A stretch of 64,000 nt of DNA from AV69 sp963742315 (GTDB lineage Bacteria; Verrucomicrobiota; Verrucomicrobiia; Chthoniobacterales; UBA10450): positions 372,001 through 436,000 of the forward strand of contig CAVULE010000001.1 of NCBI GenBank assembly GCA_963742315.1. Reading direction: 5' to 3'. This document shows, piece after piece, positions 1-9,179 of the stretch. How positions within the stretch are numbered: position 1 is the first letter of the stretch; each line of letters opens with the position of its first letter. The translations under genes and the position numbers were made by a program. Below the pieces are notes generated by a model that worked only from the letters and a program-made list of their open reading frames with translations, did no database searches and was not told where the DNA came from.

Positions 1-1
1 G

Positions 2-169
2 GTCGTGCTCCTGCGTCTCGATCAGATCGACCGCGCAGAATTAAGCGAAGTGCTTCGTTCCGCTTACAACGCGGTCGTCACTGGGAAGGTTAAGATAGGT
101 CGGTCGCGTGTGGCCAGCCGTCGCTCGACTTCGCGCAGGAAACACGTCAAACGCCGGCCCGCCCGCTAA
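2..169 (+). CDS. C-terminal end of an unidentified protein (truncated by window edge)
   Basis: An open frame enters from the left edge and ends at TAA 167-169, giving 55 residues. It starts with a hydrophobic and acidic stretch (VVLLRLDQIDRAEL) and ends in a very basic tail rich in Arg and Lys (RRSTSRRKHVKRRPAR). The LRLDQIDRAEL stretch recalls the end of MmcQ/YjbR-type small DNA-binding proteins, but this is too short to assign. Basic tails of this kind often contact nucleic acid, which is inference only. surE follows 100 bp downstream on the same strand. Confidence 0.4.
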   Translation, partial: VVLLRLDQIDRAELSEVLRSAYNAVVTGKVKIGRSRVASRRSTSRRKHVKRRPAR

Positions 170-178
170 GGAGCTGGC

Positions 179-192
179 CACTGATCACTGAT
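179..192. repeat. Degenerate 7-bp tandem repeat, array 1
   Basis: Two perfect copies of CACTGAT lie in tandem about 80 bp upstream of surE. This is the shortest member of the heptamer arrays found through the window and would not be convincing alone. A diverged 50-bp block follows it at 214-263, and the second copy of that block near 2.46 kb is also preceded by a heptamer array. Confidence 0.5.
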
Positions 193-213
193 CCGCTTCG
201 GCTCGGATCGTAC

Positions 214-263
214 CATCAAAATCTCGCAGTCCGCTCTTCCTCCACGCAATTTGTGAAATAGAA
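214..263. repeat. Diverged 50-bp intergenic block, copy 1
   Basis: This segment just before surE is clearly related to 2456-2509: both carry ATCTCGCAGT, then a pyrimidine-rich run, CCACGC or TCACGC, and GTGAAATAGA in the same order and spacing. It occupies the position of the surE leader, where no convincing ribosome binding site is visible. Function unknown. Confidence 0.5.
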
Positions 264-272
264 CCTATTCCC

Positions 273-998
273 ATGAAATTCCTGATCACAAACGACGATG
301 GCATCGACGCTGCCGGATTGAATGCGTTGCTCGAAGCCGCGCAGAATTTTGGCGAAGCCACCATCGTTGCACCGGCTGAGCCGCAATCCGGCGTGAGCCA
401 CGCCGTGACCTGGCACGAAGGTGTGCGCATCGAACCGCGTGGCGAAAAACGCCAGTCCGGTCGAAGACTCGCCGTGGAGAGCTCGGACCGTTTCGCCATC
501 CACGGCACGCCGGCGGATTGCATTCGGCTCGGTCTGCTCCATTTGGTGCCGGACGCGAATTGGGTGCTGAGCGGCATCAATCACGGCGCGAATCTCGGCG
601 CGGATGTTTATTACTCCGGCACGGTCGCCGCCGTGCGCGAAGCTATCCTGCACGGCTGGCCCGGCATCGCCTTTTCGCATTATCGCAAAGGCGCGGACTT
701 CGATTGGGCACGCGCCACGCGCTGGATCACGCCGCTGCTGCGCGAGCTACTCGGAAAAAAGGTCGAGCCCGGTCTCTTTTACAATGTCAATCTTCCCCTC
801 TTGCCGTCCGGCGCGGCCGACCCCGACGTCATCTGGTGTCCGCTCGATCCGAAACCGCTCCCTTTGAATTACCGGCACGAAGAAGAGACCGGCTTGTATT
901 TCGCGGGCGACTACAACCTGCGCGGCCGCACGCCCAAGGCCGATGTCGATGTTTGCTTTAACGGCAACATCGCCGTCTCCCAGGTGAAACTACTTTAG
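273..998 (+). CDS. surE: 5'/3'-nucleotidase SurE
   Basis: SurE is a metal-dependent phosphatase that removes phosphate from nucleoside 5'- or 3'-monophosphates and some polyphosphates. It is usually cytosolic and linked to stationary-phase survival. The protein (241 aa) opens with the diagnostic MKFLITNDDGIDAAGL, whose paired Asp residues bind the metal. SGVSHAVT and the SGINHGANLG loop with its metal-binding Asn (about residues 101-110) follow, then the YSGTVAA motif. Length is normal for the family (about 250 aa). The ATG at 273 is chosen because the motif begins at once. No clear Shine-Dalgarno sequence precedes it. A heptamer repeat follows the gene before the next one. Confidence 0.96.
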   Translation: MKFLITNDDGIDAAGLNALLEAAQNFGEATIVAPAEPQSGVSHAVTWHEGVRIEPRGEKRQSGRRLAVESSDRFAIHGTPADCIRLGLLHLVPDANWVLSGINHGANLGADVYYSGTVAAVREAILHGWPGIAFSHYRKGADFDWARATRWITPLLRELLGKKVEPGLFYNVNLPLLPSGAADPDVIWCPLDPKPLPLNYRHEEETGLYFAGDYNLRGRTPKADVDVCFNGNIAVSQVKLL

Positions 999-1034
999 AA
1001 GGAAGAAGGACCACGACTGCACAATTCAAGGGAA

Positions 1035-1055
1035 CGGCATACGGCATACGGGCCA
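1035..1055. repeat. Degenerate 7-bp tandem repeat, array 2
   Basis: Two perfect CGGCATA units and a third diverged unit stand between surE and the winged-helix gene. The array lies about 37 bp after the surE stop. Confidence 0.5.
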
Positions 1056-1241
1056 AATCTAAATTTCTTGACAGGTCTGGCAGGTTCGACAGACCACCTG
1101 ACCGCTGATGAAGTGTCAAAGAATTCAGACTCGACCCCAATCAATTCCGCGGGTGTGAGCCCCCTTAAGCCCGCGCCGAGTGCCTATCAGCGCTTGGACC
1201 GGAAGAGGCGACTCTTGAAATCTTCACGCCTTAGCGAAGGT

Positions 1242-2360
1242 ATGCGGATGCGACCGATCACATCAGATGATCTGCGGCGGTTTGCCGTGGGGCGGTCGCT
1301 CTTTCCGCCGACTACCCTCCGACGCGCCATCGCGCGGATGCGCTTTGTCCAGGCAGACCCGATCCGCGCACCGGCACGTGCCCAGGACCTCATCCTGCGG
1401 CATCGGGTAAAGGACTATCGCGCGGGCGACCTCGAACGGAACTACGTCTCGTTAGGGATTGAGGAGGACACGTTCGTTAACTACGGCTTTGTCACACGCG
1501 AGCTACAGACGTTGATGCATCCGCGGCCGGATGTGCGCGTCCCGGCGGAAGGCATGCAGGCGTGGTCGGCCGCCGAGCGAAAGAAAGCCGAGCTGCTTCT
1601 CGCCTTCCTCCAGTCGCGCGGCGAGGTGCATCCGCGCGAGGTGGAGGAACACTTTGCGCACGGGCGCGTGCGGAATTACTGGGGCGGTTCGTCGAACGCC
1701 ACCACGCACATGCTCGACGCGCTGCACTATCGCGGCCTGGTGCGCGTGGTGCGGCGCGAGAACGGGATCCGGATTTACCGCGCGCATCAGCATGAACCGG
1801 CGCTGCTGAGGGAGGCGGAACGCCGGACCCGGATCGATGCGCTCGTGGACGTGGTGGTAAACATTTACGCACCGCTGCCAGGCTCGAGTCTCTCGTTCTA
1901 CATCCGCCGATTGCGCTACGCCGTACCACAATGGCAAAATGAAATTTCAGCCGCGCAGAAACGCGCACGTGAGCGCCTCGCTCATGCGCGTGTCGCGGGC
2001 GTGGACTGGTATTGGCCCGAAGGAGAGAACCCGCGAAGGGCCGTCATTCCAAAGTCGGTGCGATTGCTAGCGCCGTTCGATCCGGTCGTGCACGACCGCA
2101 CCCGTTTCGAATTGTTGTGGAACTGGACCTACCGTTTCGAAGCATACACACCGGCGCCGAAACGGAAGCTAGGTTACTACGCGTTGCCGCTCCTCTGGCG
2201 CGATCGCGTGATCGGCTGGACGAATCTGACGGTGAAAAATGGTGCGCTGCTCGCCGATCCCGGCTACGTGCACAGCCGGCCACCAAAGGATCGCGCTTTC
2301 CAGCGCGAGCTCGATGCAGAGCTGGACCGGATACGGTTCTTCCTTGGACTTCGTACCTGA
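1242..2360 (+). CDS. Winged-helix DNA-binding protein of the YcaQ/AlkX-like family
   Basis: This matches the family of winged-helix proteins that includes the E. coli YcaQ glycosylase, which unhooks DNA interstrand crosslinks. Visible signatures are the N-terminal FAVGRSLFPPTTLRRAI and VQADPIRAPARAQDLIL stretches, then GEVHPREVEEHFAHGRVRNY followed by WGGSSNATTHMLDALHYRG, a winged-helix segment. Near the end come LLAPFDPVVHDRTRFELLW and RFEAYTPAPKRKLGYYALP, typical of the family. The frame is open from 1068, but homology-like sequence starts at the ATG at 1242, so that start is preferred (372 aa). Family membership is firm; the repair role is carried over from characterised relatives. Confidence 0.85.
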   Translation: MRMRPITSDDLRRFAVGRSLFPPTTLRRAIARMRFVQADPIRAPARAQDLILRHRVKDYRAGDLERNYVSLGIEEDTFVNYGFVTRELQTLMHPRPDVRVPAEGMQAWSAAERKKAELLLAFLQSRGEVHPREVEEHFAHGRVRNYWGGSSNATTHMLDALHYRGLVRVVRRENGIRIYRAHQHEPALLREAERRTRIDALVDVVVNIYAPLPGSSLSFYIRRLRYAVPQWQNEISAAQKRARERLAHARVAGVDWYWPEGENPRRAVIPKSVRLLAPFDPVVHDRTRFELLWNWTYRFEAYTPAPKRKLGYYALPLLWRDRVIGWTNLTVKNGALLADPGYVHSRPPKDRAFQRELDAELDRIRFFLGLRT

Positions 2361-2406
2361 CGAATACTGCGCAATGCAATCGCCGTCACTCTCTTGTTCC
2401 GACAAT

Positions 2407-2441
2407 ACTTCTAATTCCTCCTTCTTACTTTCCTATCGGTT
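2407..2441. repeat. Degenerate 7-bp tandem repeat, array 3
   Basis: Five pyrimidine-rich 7-bp units follow one another. The first three are ACTTCTA, ATTCCTC and CTTCTTA. Spacing is exact although the words drift. Confidence 0.6.
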
Positions 2442-2455
2442 GCGGGTCGGAGCGC

Positions 2456-2509
2456 ATTATTAAGATCTCGCAGTTCGTAATCTTTCTTCACGCAGTTGGT
2501 GAAATAGAT
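2456..2509. repeat. Diverged 50-bp intergenic block, copy 2
   Basis: Second copy of the block at 214-263, in the same orientation and again just after a heptamer array. It carries GATCTCGCAGTTCG and later GGTGAAATAGATC in matching order. Copy 1 leads into surE; this copy leads towards the NTPase insertion. Confidence 0.5.
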
Positions 2510-2523
2510 CGTCTTGCTACGAA

Positions 2524-2558
2524 CTTCCTAATTTTTAATTCTTACTTCCGACTTTCTT
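2524..2558. repeat. Degenerate 7-bp tandem repeat, array 4
   Basis: Five units in exact 7-bp register, including CTTCCTA, ATTTTTA and ATTCTTA. The array ends three bases before the 11-bp word shared with the far side of the NTPase gene. Confidence 0.65.
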
Positions 2559-2577
2559 ACCGGGTCAACTGAACCGG

Positions 2578-2590
2578 AATCGAAATCGCT
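2578..2590. repeat. Left arm of a 13-bp inverted repeat flanking the NTPase gene
   Basis: AATCGAAATCGCT here is perfectly complementary to AGCGATTTCGATT at 6024-6036, immediately after the NTPase stop codon. Outside the arms, CGGGTCAACTG is repeated directly at 2561-2571 and 6081-6091. The arrangement would fit an inserted segment, but no transposase is present. Confidence 0.5.
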
Positions 2591-2783
2591 AAATCGTCAC
2601 CGCGTGCGAATCGCGCAGGCATTAGCAGCGCGATTACGAATAGAAAAATCCAAATCCGAACGCTGCACATGGCCCGAGATGTCACGCTGCCGCGTGTGCG
2701 CAAAAACATTTCGATTTGTGCAGATCCCCGCGCCGTCGCAAGATCGAGATATTGAGCGCGCTCTTTTTGACACCGGACTCACG

Positions 2784-2930
2784 ATGAATGGCCTCGGCCT
2801 ACTCTTAAGCTTGGTGCAATTTCTTCGCAGTGAAGTTGGGGAAGAAAGGCGAAAGAGGAAATCCTTGAGGCTCTCGATAATGATCGAGTTATTCAAGAGT
2901 ATCTCGAGTGGCTTCGGCGGCAGGATTTGA
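2784..2930 (+). other. Probable N-terminal part of the NTPase, displaced by a frameshift
   Basis: ATG 2784 opens a frame reading MNGLGLLLSLVQFLRSEVG. At the run of four G (2837-2840) the sensible reading moves to the frame of the NTPase gene, which is open from 2834 and reads KAKEEILEALDNDRVIQEYL and on into the annotated protein without a start codon before TTG 2927. Adding one G to the run joins the two into a continuous helical N-terminus. The longer open frame reaching back to GTG 2604 shows no family features and is probably not translated. Confidence 0.5.
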
Positions 2931-5900
2931 ATCAGTTGGTTCAACAAATCGAGACCTCCAAACTAGACCTGCTAAATGTAGTAAGCGATCTGAGCGACGA
3001 ATTCGGTCGCATTTCCGACAAAATTGTTGCCAGCGCGGGTGACGTCGCGACGCGCATCGACTCACTTAATGAACAAATTTCAATTCCGGTATTGTCGCCC
3101 GTTGCCATTCCGACGCGCTACGGCGCAAACATAACTCTGCGTGGGCGCGAGCAAGAACTTGCACGGCTTTATTCTGACAAAAATACTTTGGTATTCGGTC
3201 AACCGGGTTCCGGAAAAACATCGTTACTTCAAACATTCGCCGCATCAGCGGGCGCGCAGTTTATTCTGTCGAATAATGCCGATGCCGTGATTGGTAGGAT
3301 AATATTCCAACGTCCGAAGATCGTCATCATTGACGATGCGGGTCCTCGTCAGGAGCTAATTCGTCGCTTGCAACACACTCGAGCAGAAAGCGGAATCAGC
3401 TTGCGAATTATCGCGGTGTGCTGGCCGTTCGAGAAAATTGAAATGCAGCAAATTCTTCAACTTGCGGATGGCGACACGTTAGAGCTGCAAGGCTTGCCTC
3501 GAAAAATCATTGCGGAAGTGATTCGTGAAATCGCCGAAAAGCGCAACATTAGTGTTAACGACCAATTTATTCGCGTGGTCGCTAAGCAAGCGCGTGGCAA
3601 ACCCGGACTCGCCGCCTCGCTAACGCTCGCTACGATCGAAAGCTCTGGTGAAGGTTTGTTCTCCGGCGAACTCTTGTTGAAAGATCTTGAGGGGTTTTTG
3701 CGGCGCCACATCGGCGAGGAGTCGATAGATGTTTTGGCTGCGTTTGCGTGCGGCGGGAAAACCGGGATAGCAACTGCGGAGGTGGCGAAACATGTTGGAA
3801 AACCGATCGTCGAAATTGTTGCAATTACCCGACGGATCGCTCTCGCGGGAGTATTGCAGGAGGTCGAAAAGAATGTTCTCGCTGTGCAGCCGGGTTTCCT
3901 TCGCAGCGCTCTGTTAAAAACATCTTTCTTCCCGGAGAGCGGACCGGCGCTTCCATTTAGCTTGTGTAACGCGTTGATCGAATCTTCGGATCAACCGGTA
4001 TCCGGTTATGTTGAGTTGATCCACGCGAAAGGACGGGCCGCTGCATCCGTCAGCAACGACGTGCTTCGTGAACTAGCGATCAAGCTTGATGATGATCAAA
4101 TCTGGGAAGCACTTGCTTGGATTGACGAACAGAATTGCCGTTGGGTTGTTGAAAACAAAAAGCATTTAACAGCCGACATCAAACGAACGGCGCTGCACTA
4201 CGTATCAAACCAAATTATTCCCATCATGCTCGCTGGTGCAGCTAAGGACGATCGACCTCTGCATGCGTTTCCACAGGCGGATTTACGTATTCTTGAAGAC
4301 TGGGCAGCTAGCGGTGAAGGCGTTGATGCAATCAGACGCAGACAAATTTTGTTTGGTTCGGTGATAAAATGGTTAACAGCTGGCGCCGACAAACGAATTG
4401 GACTCACTGCTGTTTCGTTTGTTTTCAATCTGAAATGTCACGTCAGTGACTCCGATCCGGCCGATCCGAACACTATCAGATGGCGCGACTGGTTAGTCTC
4501 GCTGGATGATGCGAAGAAAATCAGTGCTTTTTGGGACGAGCTGGTCGAGACGCTGAACAAGCTAATCGCAGTCCCGTGGGGACAAATAGTCCACATAGTT
4601 GACAACTGGCTTCACTCAGATCGGCCGCGCGGAGGTCCGCTACCTAAGGAATACGTCCGATTTCTCGAAGAGTCGTCTTCTAAAATGATTAGGGATGTCG
4701 CAAATCTCGCGAAGGATAATCAAGCCGTGATGCGATGGGCACATCTCCGCGGAAAGTCGTTAGGTCTAAATCTCACGACCTCACCGCTGTCAGCAGATTT
4801 CATGGCTCTATATCCAGAAGAGCTATTGAGCGAAGATTTCGAAGAAATCCAGCGGCAACAGATAGACGCGGCAAAACAATTGGCTCGTGCGTGGCAAAGC
4901 AAGCCTTTCTCGGAAATTGTGCAAATTCTGGGAGATTGGCAGGTCCAAGTGGAATCATTTGGCCGAGTATGGCCACGAAGGAGTTCAGTATTCTGCGGCC
5001 AGCTTGCGGAATTGTATCTGCCTAACGACAAGGAGCTATCGCTCGCGATAGCAAAACTGAACGCCGAAGACCTAACGCCCTTTCTTGAAGCAGCTTTGTC
5101 GGCCGGCTCGATTAACGAAGAGCACCTAGAGGAGTGTTTGGTGCGCAATGATCTGGAAGGCGTTCTCATTAACTTCGTCTTAGTAGGCAAACTTCCACAA
5201 CTATACGAGAGACTGCAGCAGCGATTCGCGCCGTGGAAAGGTCTCATCGAAGTCCGATGTTTACGGGGGGAGGTTCCAGACGAAGTATTAGCACGGTTAC
5301 TAGCTGACTCTGATCCGTCCGTTAAATTCGAAACCGCGCTCGGAATGTTTCGAGGCCGCGACCGAAAGCCGATTCCAACGAACTTGTTGGCTCTGTGGAA
5401 AGAAGCGATCGTACAGGGATTAGCGCTTTTACCAACGGGCGAAATAGATCACTCTCCTTATGACCTCGAAGCGATATTCCTATTCAACCCTGATATCCGA
5501 ACTAAAACGCTCGAACGAATTCTCGTATCCGATCACGGCTTCCACGGATTTCAGCTGGGTGGACTATTGAATCAACTAGTTGCGCCGCTCAGTAAGGAAG
5601 AGCGGCGAGCGTCGTTGAAAAAATGGAAAAATCGTTCGTATTCGGTACTTCCTGGTCTGTTAGTCGGACGGGACCCTGAGTTGTATCAACAGTTGCTTGA
5701 CGTGCCAGAACTCCAACGTTTCCACCTAGACCCTCTCTGCGGTGATCCGAACGAGAATGGTTGGGACGCATTAGCGAAACTTGCATTGGCAGCTGGATAT
5801 GATCCGAAAACTTTGTCCCACTCTGTTGATAGCCGGGGCTTCAGTTGGACGGGACATTTATCAACCTATTATCAACAATGGGTACAGTCGTTTACTCAGC

Positions 5901-6022
5901 TTTCAGCGCACCCCGATCCCGAACTTCAACAAATTGCCGCTGAAGGATTGAAGTGGGCAATAGCTGCCCGGGATTTTGAGCGCCGGCGGGAAAGAGTAGA
6001 ATCCATTGAAGGTTGGGATTAA
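2927..6022 (+). CDS. Large STAND-like P-loop NTPase, possible defence protein
   Basis: At 1031 residues from TTG 2927, this is an AAA/STAND-type ATPase. A helical, coiled-coil-like N-terminus (1-50) precedes LRGREQELARL (71-81), typical of STAND proteins just before the P-loop. Walker A is GQPGSGKTSL (91-100) and Walker B is KIVIIDDAG (131-139). The rest, some 700 residues, is all-alpha and solenoid-like, with phrases such as DPSVKFETALGMF that resemble HEAT repeats. No enzymatic effector domain is recognisable. Codon third positions are visibly richer in A and T than in the neighbours, which suggests transfer. True translation probably begins at ATG 2784 through a one-base indel. STAND NTPases with solenoid sensors are common in anti-phage systems, but no partner gene is present, so this role is a hypothesis. 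Confidence 0.7.
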   Translation: MNQLVQQIETSKLDLLNVVSDLSDEFGRISDKIVASAGDVATRIDSLNEQISIPVLSPVAIPTRYGANITLRGREQELARLYSDKNTLVFGQPGSGKTSLLQTFAASAGAQFILSNNADAVIGRIIFQRPKIVIIDDAGPRQELIRRLQHTRAESGISLRIIAVCWPFEKIEMQQILQLADGDTLELQGLPRKIIAEVIREIAEKRNISVNDQFIRVVAKQARGKPGLAASLTLATIESSGEGLFSGELLLKDLEGFLRRHIGEESIDVLAAFACGGKTGIATAEVAKHVGKPIVEIVAITRRIALAGVLQEVEKNVLAVQPGFLRSALLKTSFFPESGPALPFSLCNALIESSDQPVSGYVELIHAKGRAAASVSNDVLRELAIKLDDDQIWEALAWIDEQNCRWVVENKKHLTADIKRTALHYVSNQIIPIMLAGAAKDDRPLHAFPQADLRILEDWAASGEGVDAIRRRQILFGSVIKWLTAGADKRIGLTAVSFVFNLKCHVSDSDPADPNTIRWRDWLVSLDDAKKISAFWDELVETLNKLIAVPWGQIVHIVDNWLHSDRPRGGPLPKEYVRFLEESSSKMIRDVANLAKDNQAVMRWAHLRGKSLGLNLTTSPLSADFMALYPEELLSEDFEEIQRQQIDAAKQLARAWQSKPFSEIVQILGDWQVQVESFGRVWPRRSSVFCGQLAELYLPNDKELSLAIAKLNAEDLTPFLEAALSAGSINEEHLEECLVRNDLEGVLINFVLVGKLPQLYERLQQRFAPWKGLIEVRCLRGEVPDEVLARLLADSDPSVKFETALGMFRGRDRKPIPTNLLALWKEAIVQGLALLPTGEIDHSPYDLEAIFLFNPDIRTKTLERILVSDHGFHGFQLGGLLNQLVAPLSKEERRASLKKWKNRSYSVLPGLLVGRDPELYQQLLDVPELQRFHLDPLCGDPNENGWDALAKLALAAGYDPKTLSHSVDSRGFSWTGHLSTYYQQWVQSFTQLSAHPDPELQQIAAEGLKWAIAARDFERRRERVESIEGWD

Positions 6023-6023
6023 A

Positions 6024-6036
6024 AGCGATTTCGATT
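6024..6036. repeat. Right arm of the 13-bp inverted repeat
   Basis: AGCGATTTCGATT is the exact reverse complement of 2578-2590. It begins two bases after the NTPase stop codon. The 11-bp direct word CGGGTCAACTG follows at 6081-6091, matching 2561-2571. Confidence 0.5.
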
Positions 6037-6221
6037 AGACGAATTTGGAGACCCGATTACGTTCTGAGTCCCTCGATAAGCGGGTCAACTGCAATCGAGC
6101 GGCTGGCGTTTTTCCTGGCTCAGAGCTGAGTCGCCTTTGGTCAGAATTGACGAGGGTAGAGTTTTGCCGTCCCGTATACGGAAGATGGGCGCCCTGGCCC
6201 CGAAAAAGTGCAAAATGTGCT

Positions 6222-6249
6222 TTGACAGGGCCCGCGGGCACAGTATGTT
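6222..6249 (+). promoter_or_regulatory. Probable rRNA promoter
   Basis: A consensus -35 TTGACA (6222-6227) stands 16 bp before TATGTT (6244-6249). The spacer is very GC-rich (GGGCCCGCGGGC), as in stringently controlled promoters. It gives a leader of about 500 nt before the 16S gene. A second TTGACA within GGTTCTTTGACAG (6423-6434) lacks a -10 box and may instead act like a boxA-type antitermination site, which is inference. Confidence 0.6.
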
Positions 6250-6315
6250 GTTGATCCGCAGTTAAGCGGTCCGGCCGGTGGCCGGGCGTTCTTCCAGGGT
6301 TCGAAGCGAACCCAG

Positions 6316-6343
6316 TTATCTGTTAGCGGTTATCGGTTAATCG
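6316..6343. repeat. Degenerate 7-bp tandem repeat, array 5
   Basis: Four units in register (TTATCTG, TTAGCGG, TTATCGG and TTAATCG) lie inside the 16S leader, between the proposed promoter and the mature RNA. If the promoter is right, this array is transcribed. Confidence 0.6.
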
Positions 6344-6542
6344 TGCTCAGAAAGCTGGGATTTGTTGCTGTACCCGGGTGGAACGGTTGATCCGCCTACG
6401 CCGAAAGGCTACGGCGCGACAGGTTCTTTGACAGTTTGGTTTTGAGTCCGTGCACGACTGGATTTGTCCGCCTTCGGCCCTTTGGGCTTTACGGCGTGAT
6501 GAAATCCGAAGCGGATTTCAAAATGTGAAAGTCAGCGAAAAT

Positions 6543-6558
6543 TGAATTGTGCGTTACC
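6543..6558 (+). other. 5' strand of the 16S precursor processing stem
   Basis: These 16 nt (TGAATTGTGCGTTACC) are perfectly complementary to 8512-8527 downstream of the 16S gene. A further 9 bp pair between 6586-6594 (TTTCTTTGA) and 8498-8506. Long stems that bring the two ends of a rRNA together are the usual RNase III substrates. The stem encloses only the 16S sequence. Confidence 0.7.
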
Positions 6559-6749
6559 AAACTCAGGCTTAGCGGCCTGGGTGTTGGTTTCTTTGATCGA
6601 AATATTTAGTAGATCGACGAACCCCGCGTAAAACGTTTCGAGGAATCGAAACGCACGCAGGTATTAAAAGTCAGATCAACCGATGCTATAGCGGCGTCGG
6701 TTTCAAACTTTGGTGATGAGTCTGCTGAGATTCATCGCCTGACGTTTTT

Positions 6750-8322
<1,573 letters not shown>

Positions 8323-8349
8323 AGGCCTGAGGTAAGTGAAAAGGACAAA

Positions 8350-8399
8350 GTCTAAAGTAGAAAAAGTTTTCTACCTTCTACTTTCGAATTTCTACTTTG
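8350..8399. repeat. Degenerate 7-bp tandem repeat, array 6
   Basis: Four clear units run from 8372 to 8399, among them TACCTTC, TACTTTC and TACTTTG. Immediately before them AAAGTAGAAAAAG is roughly their complement, so the array can fold on itself. It lies in the 16S trailer, between the end of the mature RNA and the processing stem. Confidence 0.65.
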
Positions 8400-8511
8400 C
8401 CTTGCAGGCATAGGTCGACGGCTAACCCCAAGAGGTAATCAATTGATGCCTTTTGGACATGCCGTAAAGACTTTGGAGCGCGAAAGCGCCTCAAAGCTCA
8501 AAGAAAACGAC

Positions 8512-8527
8512 GGTAACGCACAATTCA
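8512..8527 (+). other. 3' strand of the 16S precursor processing stem
   Basis: GGTAACGCACAATTCA pairs perfectly with 6543-6558. Between the mature 3' end and this strand lie the heptamer array and a hairpin at 8471-8496 with a GAAA tetraloop (GAGCGC and GCGCCTC arms). Confidence 0.7.
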
Positions 8528-8557
8528 GTCTTTGCTGCTGCTAACTGCACATCGACT

Positions 8558-8607
8558 AAATGCCGGATCGCGAGTGAAGCGTGATCCGGCATTTCCTTTT
8601 TGTTTTT
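8558..8607 (+). terminator. Strong intrinsic terminator of the 16S transcript
   Basis: AAATGCCGGATC (8558-8569) and its perfect complement GATCCGGCATTT (8583-8594) form a 12-bp stem. CCTTTTTGTTTTT follows directly. This is one of the clearest Rho-independent terminators in the window and closes the transcript about 245 nt after the mature 16S end, before tRNA-Ala. Confidence 0.9.
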
Positions 8608-8613
8608 GAACCT

Positions 8614-8671
8614 GGAGGGACACGCGCCGTCGTGTCCCAAATTTTTGGGCGCCGACAGAGCGGCGCCCTCC
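8614..8671. repeat. GGAG-headed palindromic repeat pair (family E), copy 1
   Basis: Two imperfect hairpins face outward: one begins GGAGGGACACGCG, and the other, read on the minus strand, begins GGAGGGCGCCGC. They are joined by CCCAAATTTTTGGGCG. A near-identical pair lies at 8946-9000 on the other side of tRNA-Ala. GGAG is a known alternative to GTAG as the head of bacterial REP sequences. Confidence 0.7.
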
Positions 8672-8832
8672 ACGCGGACGGATTTTTTCCGGCTAGCGCG
8701 CCCGTCTCGGGTGCTGGCGAAGCCGTCCCGGGTTCGCGGACTTTTCAAAGATCGTTTCGGCGAGACGCCGAAACCAACACGCGAGACGCGTGCGCTACCC
8801 AAACAGCCTGCGCTCGTCAGAATTGCATTCCA

Positions 8833-8860
8833 CCGATCACCATTTACCATTCACTTTTCC
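8833..8860. repeat. Degenerate 7-bp tandem repeat, array 7
   Basis: Four units in register (CCGATCA, CCATTTA, CCATTCA, CTTTTCC) end six bases before tRNA-Ala, in the position where its promoter or leader should be. Confidence 0.6.
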
Positions 8861-8866
8861 CAAAGC

Positions 8867-8939
8867 GGGGGCATAGCTCAGTTGGTAGAGCGCCAGCTTT
8901 GCAAGCTGGAAGTCAGGGGTTCGAATCCCCTTGCCTCCA
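8867..8939 (+). tRNA. tRNA-Ala (TGC)
   Basis: A 73-nt cloverleaf: acceptor GGGGGCA pairs with TGCCTCC, the D-arm contains AGCTCAGTTGGTAGAGC, the anticodon stem CCAGC/GCTGG closes the loop TTTGCAA with anticodon TGC, and the T-arm contains GGGTTCGAATCCCC. The CCA end is not encoded. It lies downstream of the 16S terminator and so is not part of the 16S transcript, although tRNA-Ala usually sits in the 16S-23S spacer. Confidence 0.97.
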
Positions 8940-8945
8940 ATTTTT

Positions 8946-9000
8946 GGAGGACACGCGCCGTCGTGTCCCAAATACTTGGGCGCCGACAGAAACGCCCTCC
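8946..9000. repeat. GGAG-headed palindromic repeat pair (family E), copy 2
   Basis: Same design and orientation as 8614-8671, starting GGAGGACACGCG and ending CGCCCTCC. It begins seven bases after tRNA-Ala. CGCGAGACGCG follows each copy at a short distance, so the whole unit around the tRNA seems partly duplicated. Confidence 0.7.
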
Positions 9001-9179
9001 AGCCGAACTGGCATAGCACGCGAGACGCGGGCTATCCCTTCGGAAAGACCGCCTCCAATTCCACTTCAACAACAAATTACAGCAGATAGAGTAGCCGCTC
9101 TTGGACCCAGCTACCGACTGGGGCGCTCGCAAAATGTTGATTGCGCTTGGCCAGGTGAAACTGGAATCTGTCCCGCGCC

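Larger units (their letters stand above)
2361..2603. other. Intergenic region with two heptamer arrays and a diverged block
   Basis: No gene is visible here. The stretch holds a heptamer array at 2407-2441, the second copy of the 50-bp block at 2456-2509, a second heptamer array at 2524-2558, an 11-bp word that recurs at 6081-6091, and the left arm of the 13-bp inverted repeat at 2578-2590. It reads as the boundary between the ordinary chromosome and the NTPase insertion. Confidence 0.6.

Noticed and set aside
216..680. Long minus-strand frames opposite surE
   Set aside because: Antisense shadow of a well-supported gene, caused by high GC content.
2604..2783. Plus-strand coding sequence from GTG 2604 as a separate gene
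   Set aside because: Only the last part (from ATG 2784) joins the NTPase sensibly; the earlier part has no features or ribosome binding site.
2830..2850. Programmed -1 frameshift in the NTPase gene
   Set aside because: No X-XXY-YYZ heptamer with re-pairing in both frames and no obvious downstream pseudoknot; an indel is simpler, and other genes show similar indels.
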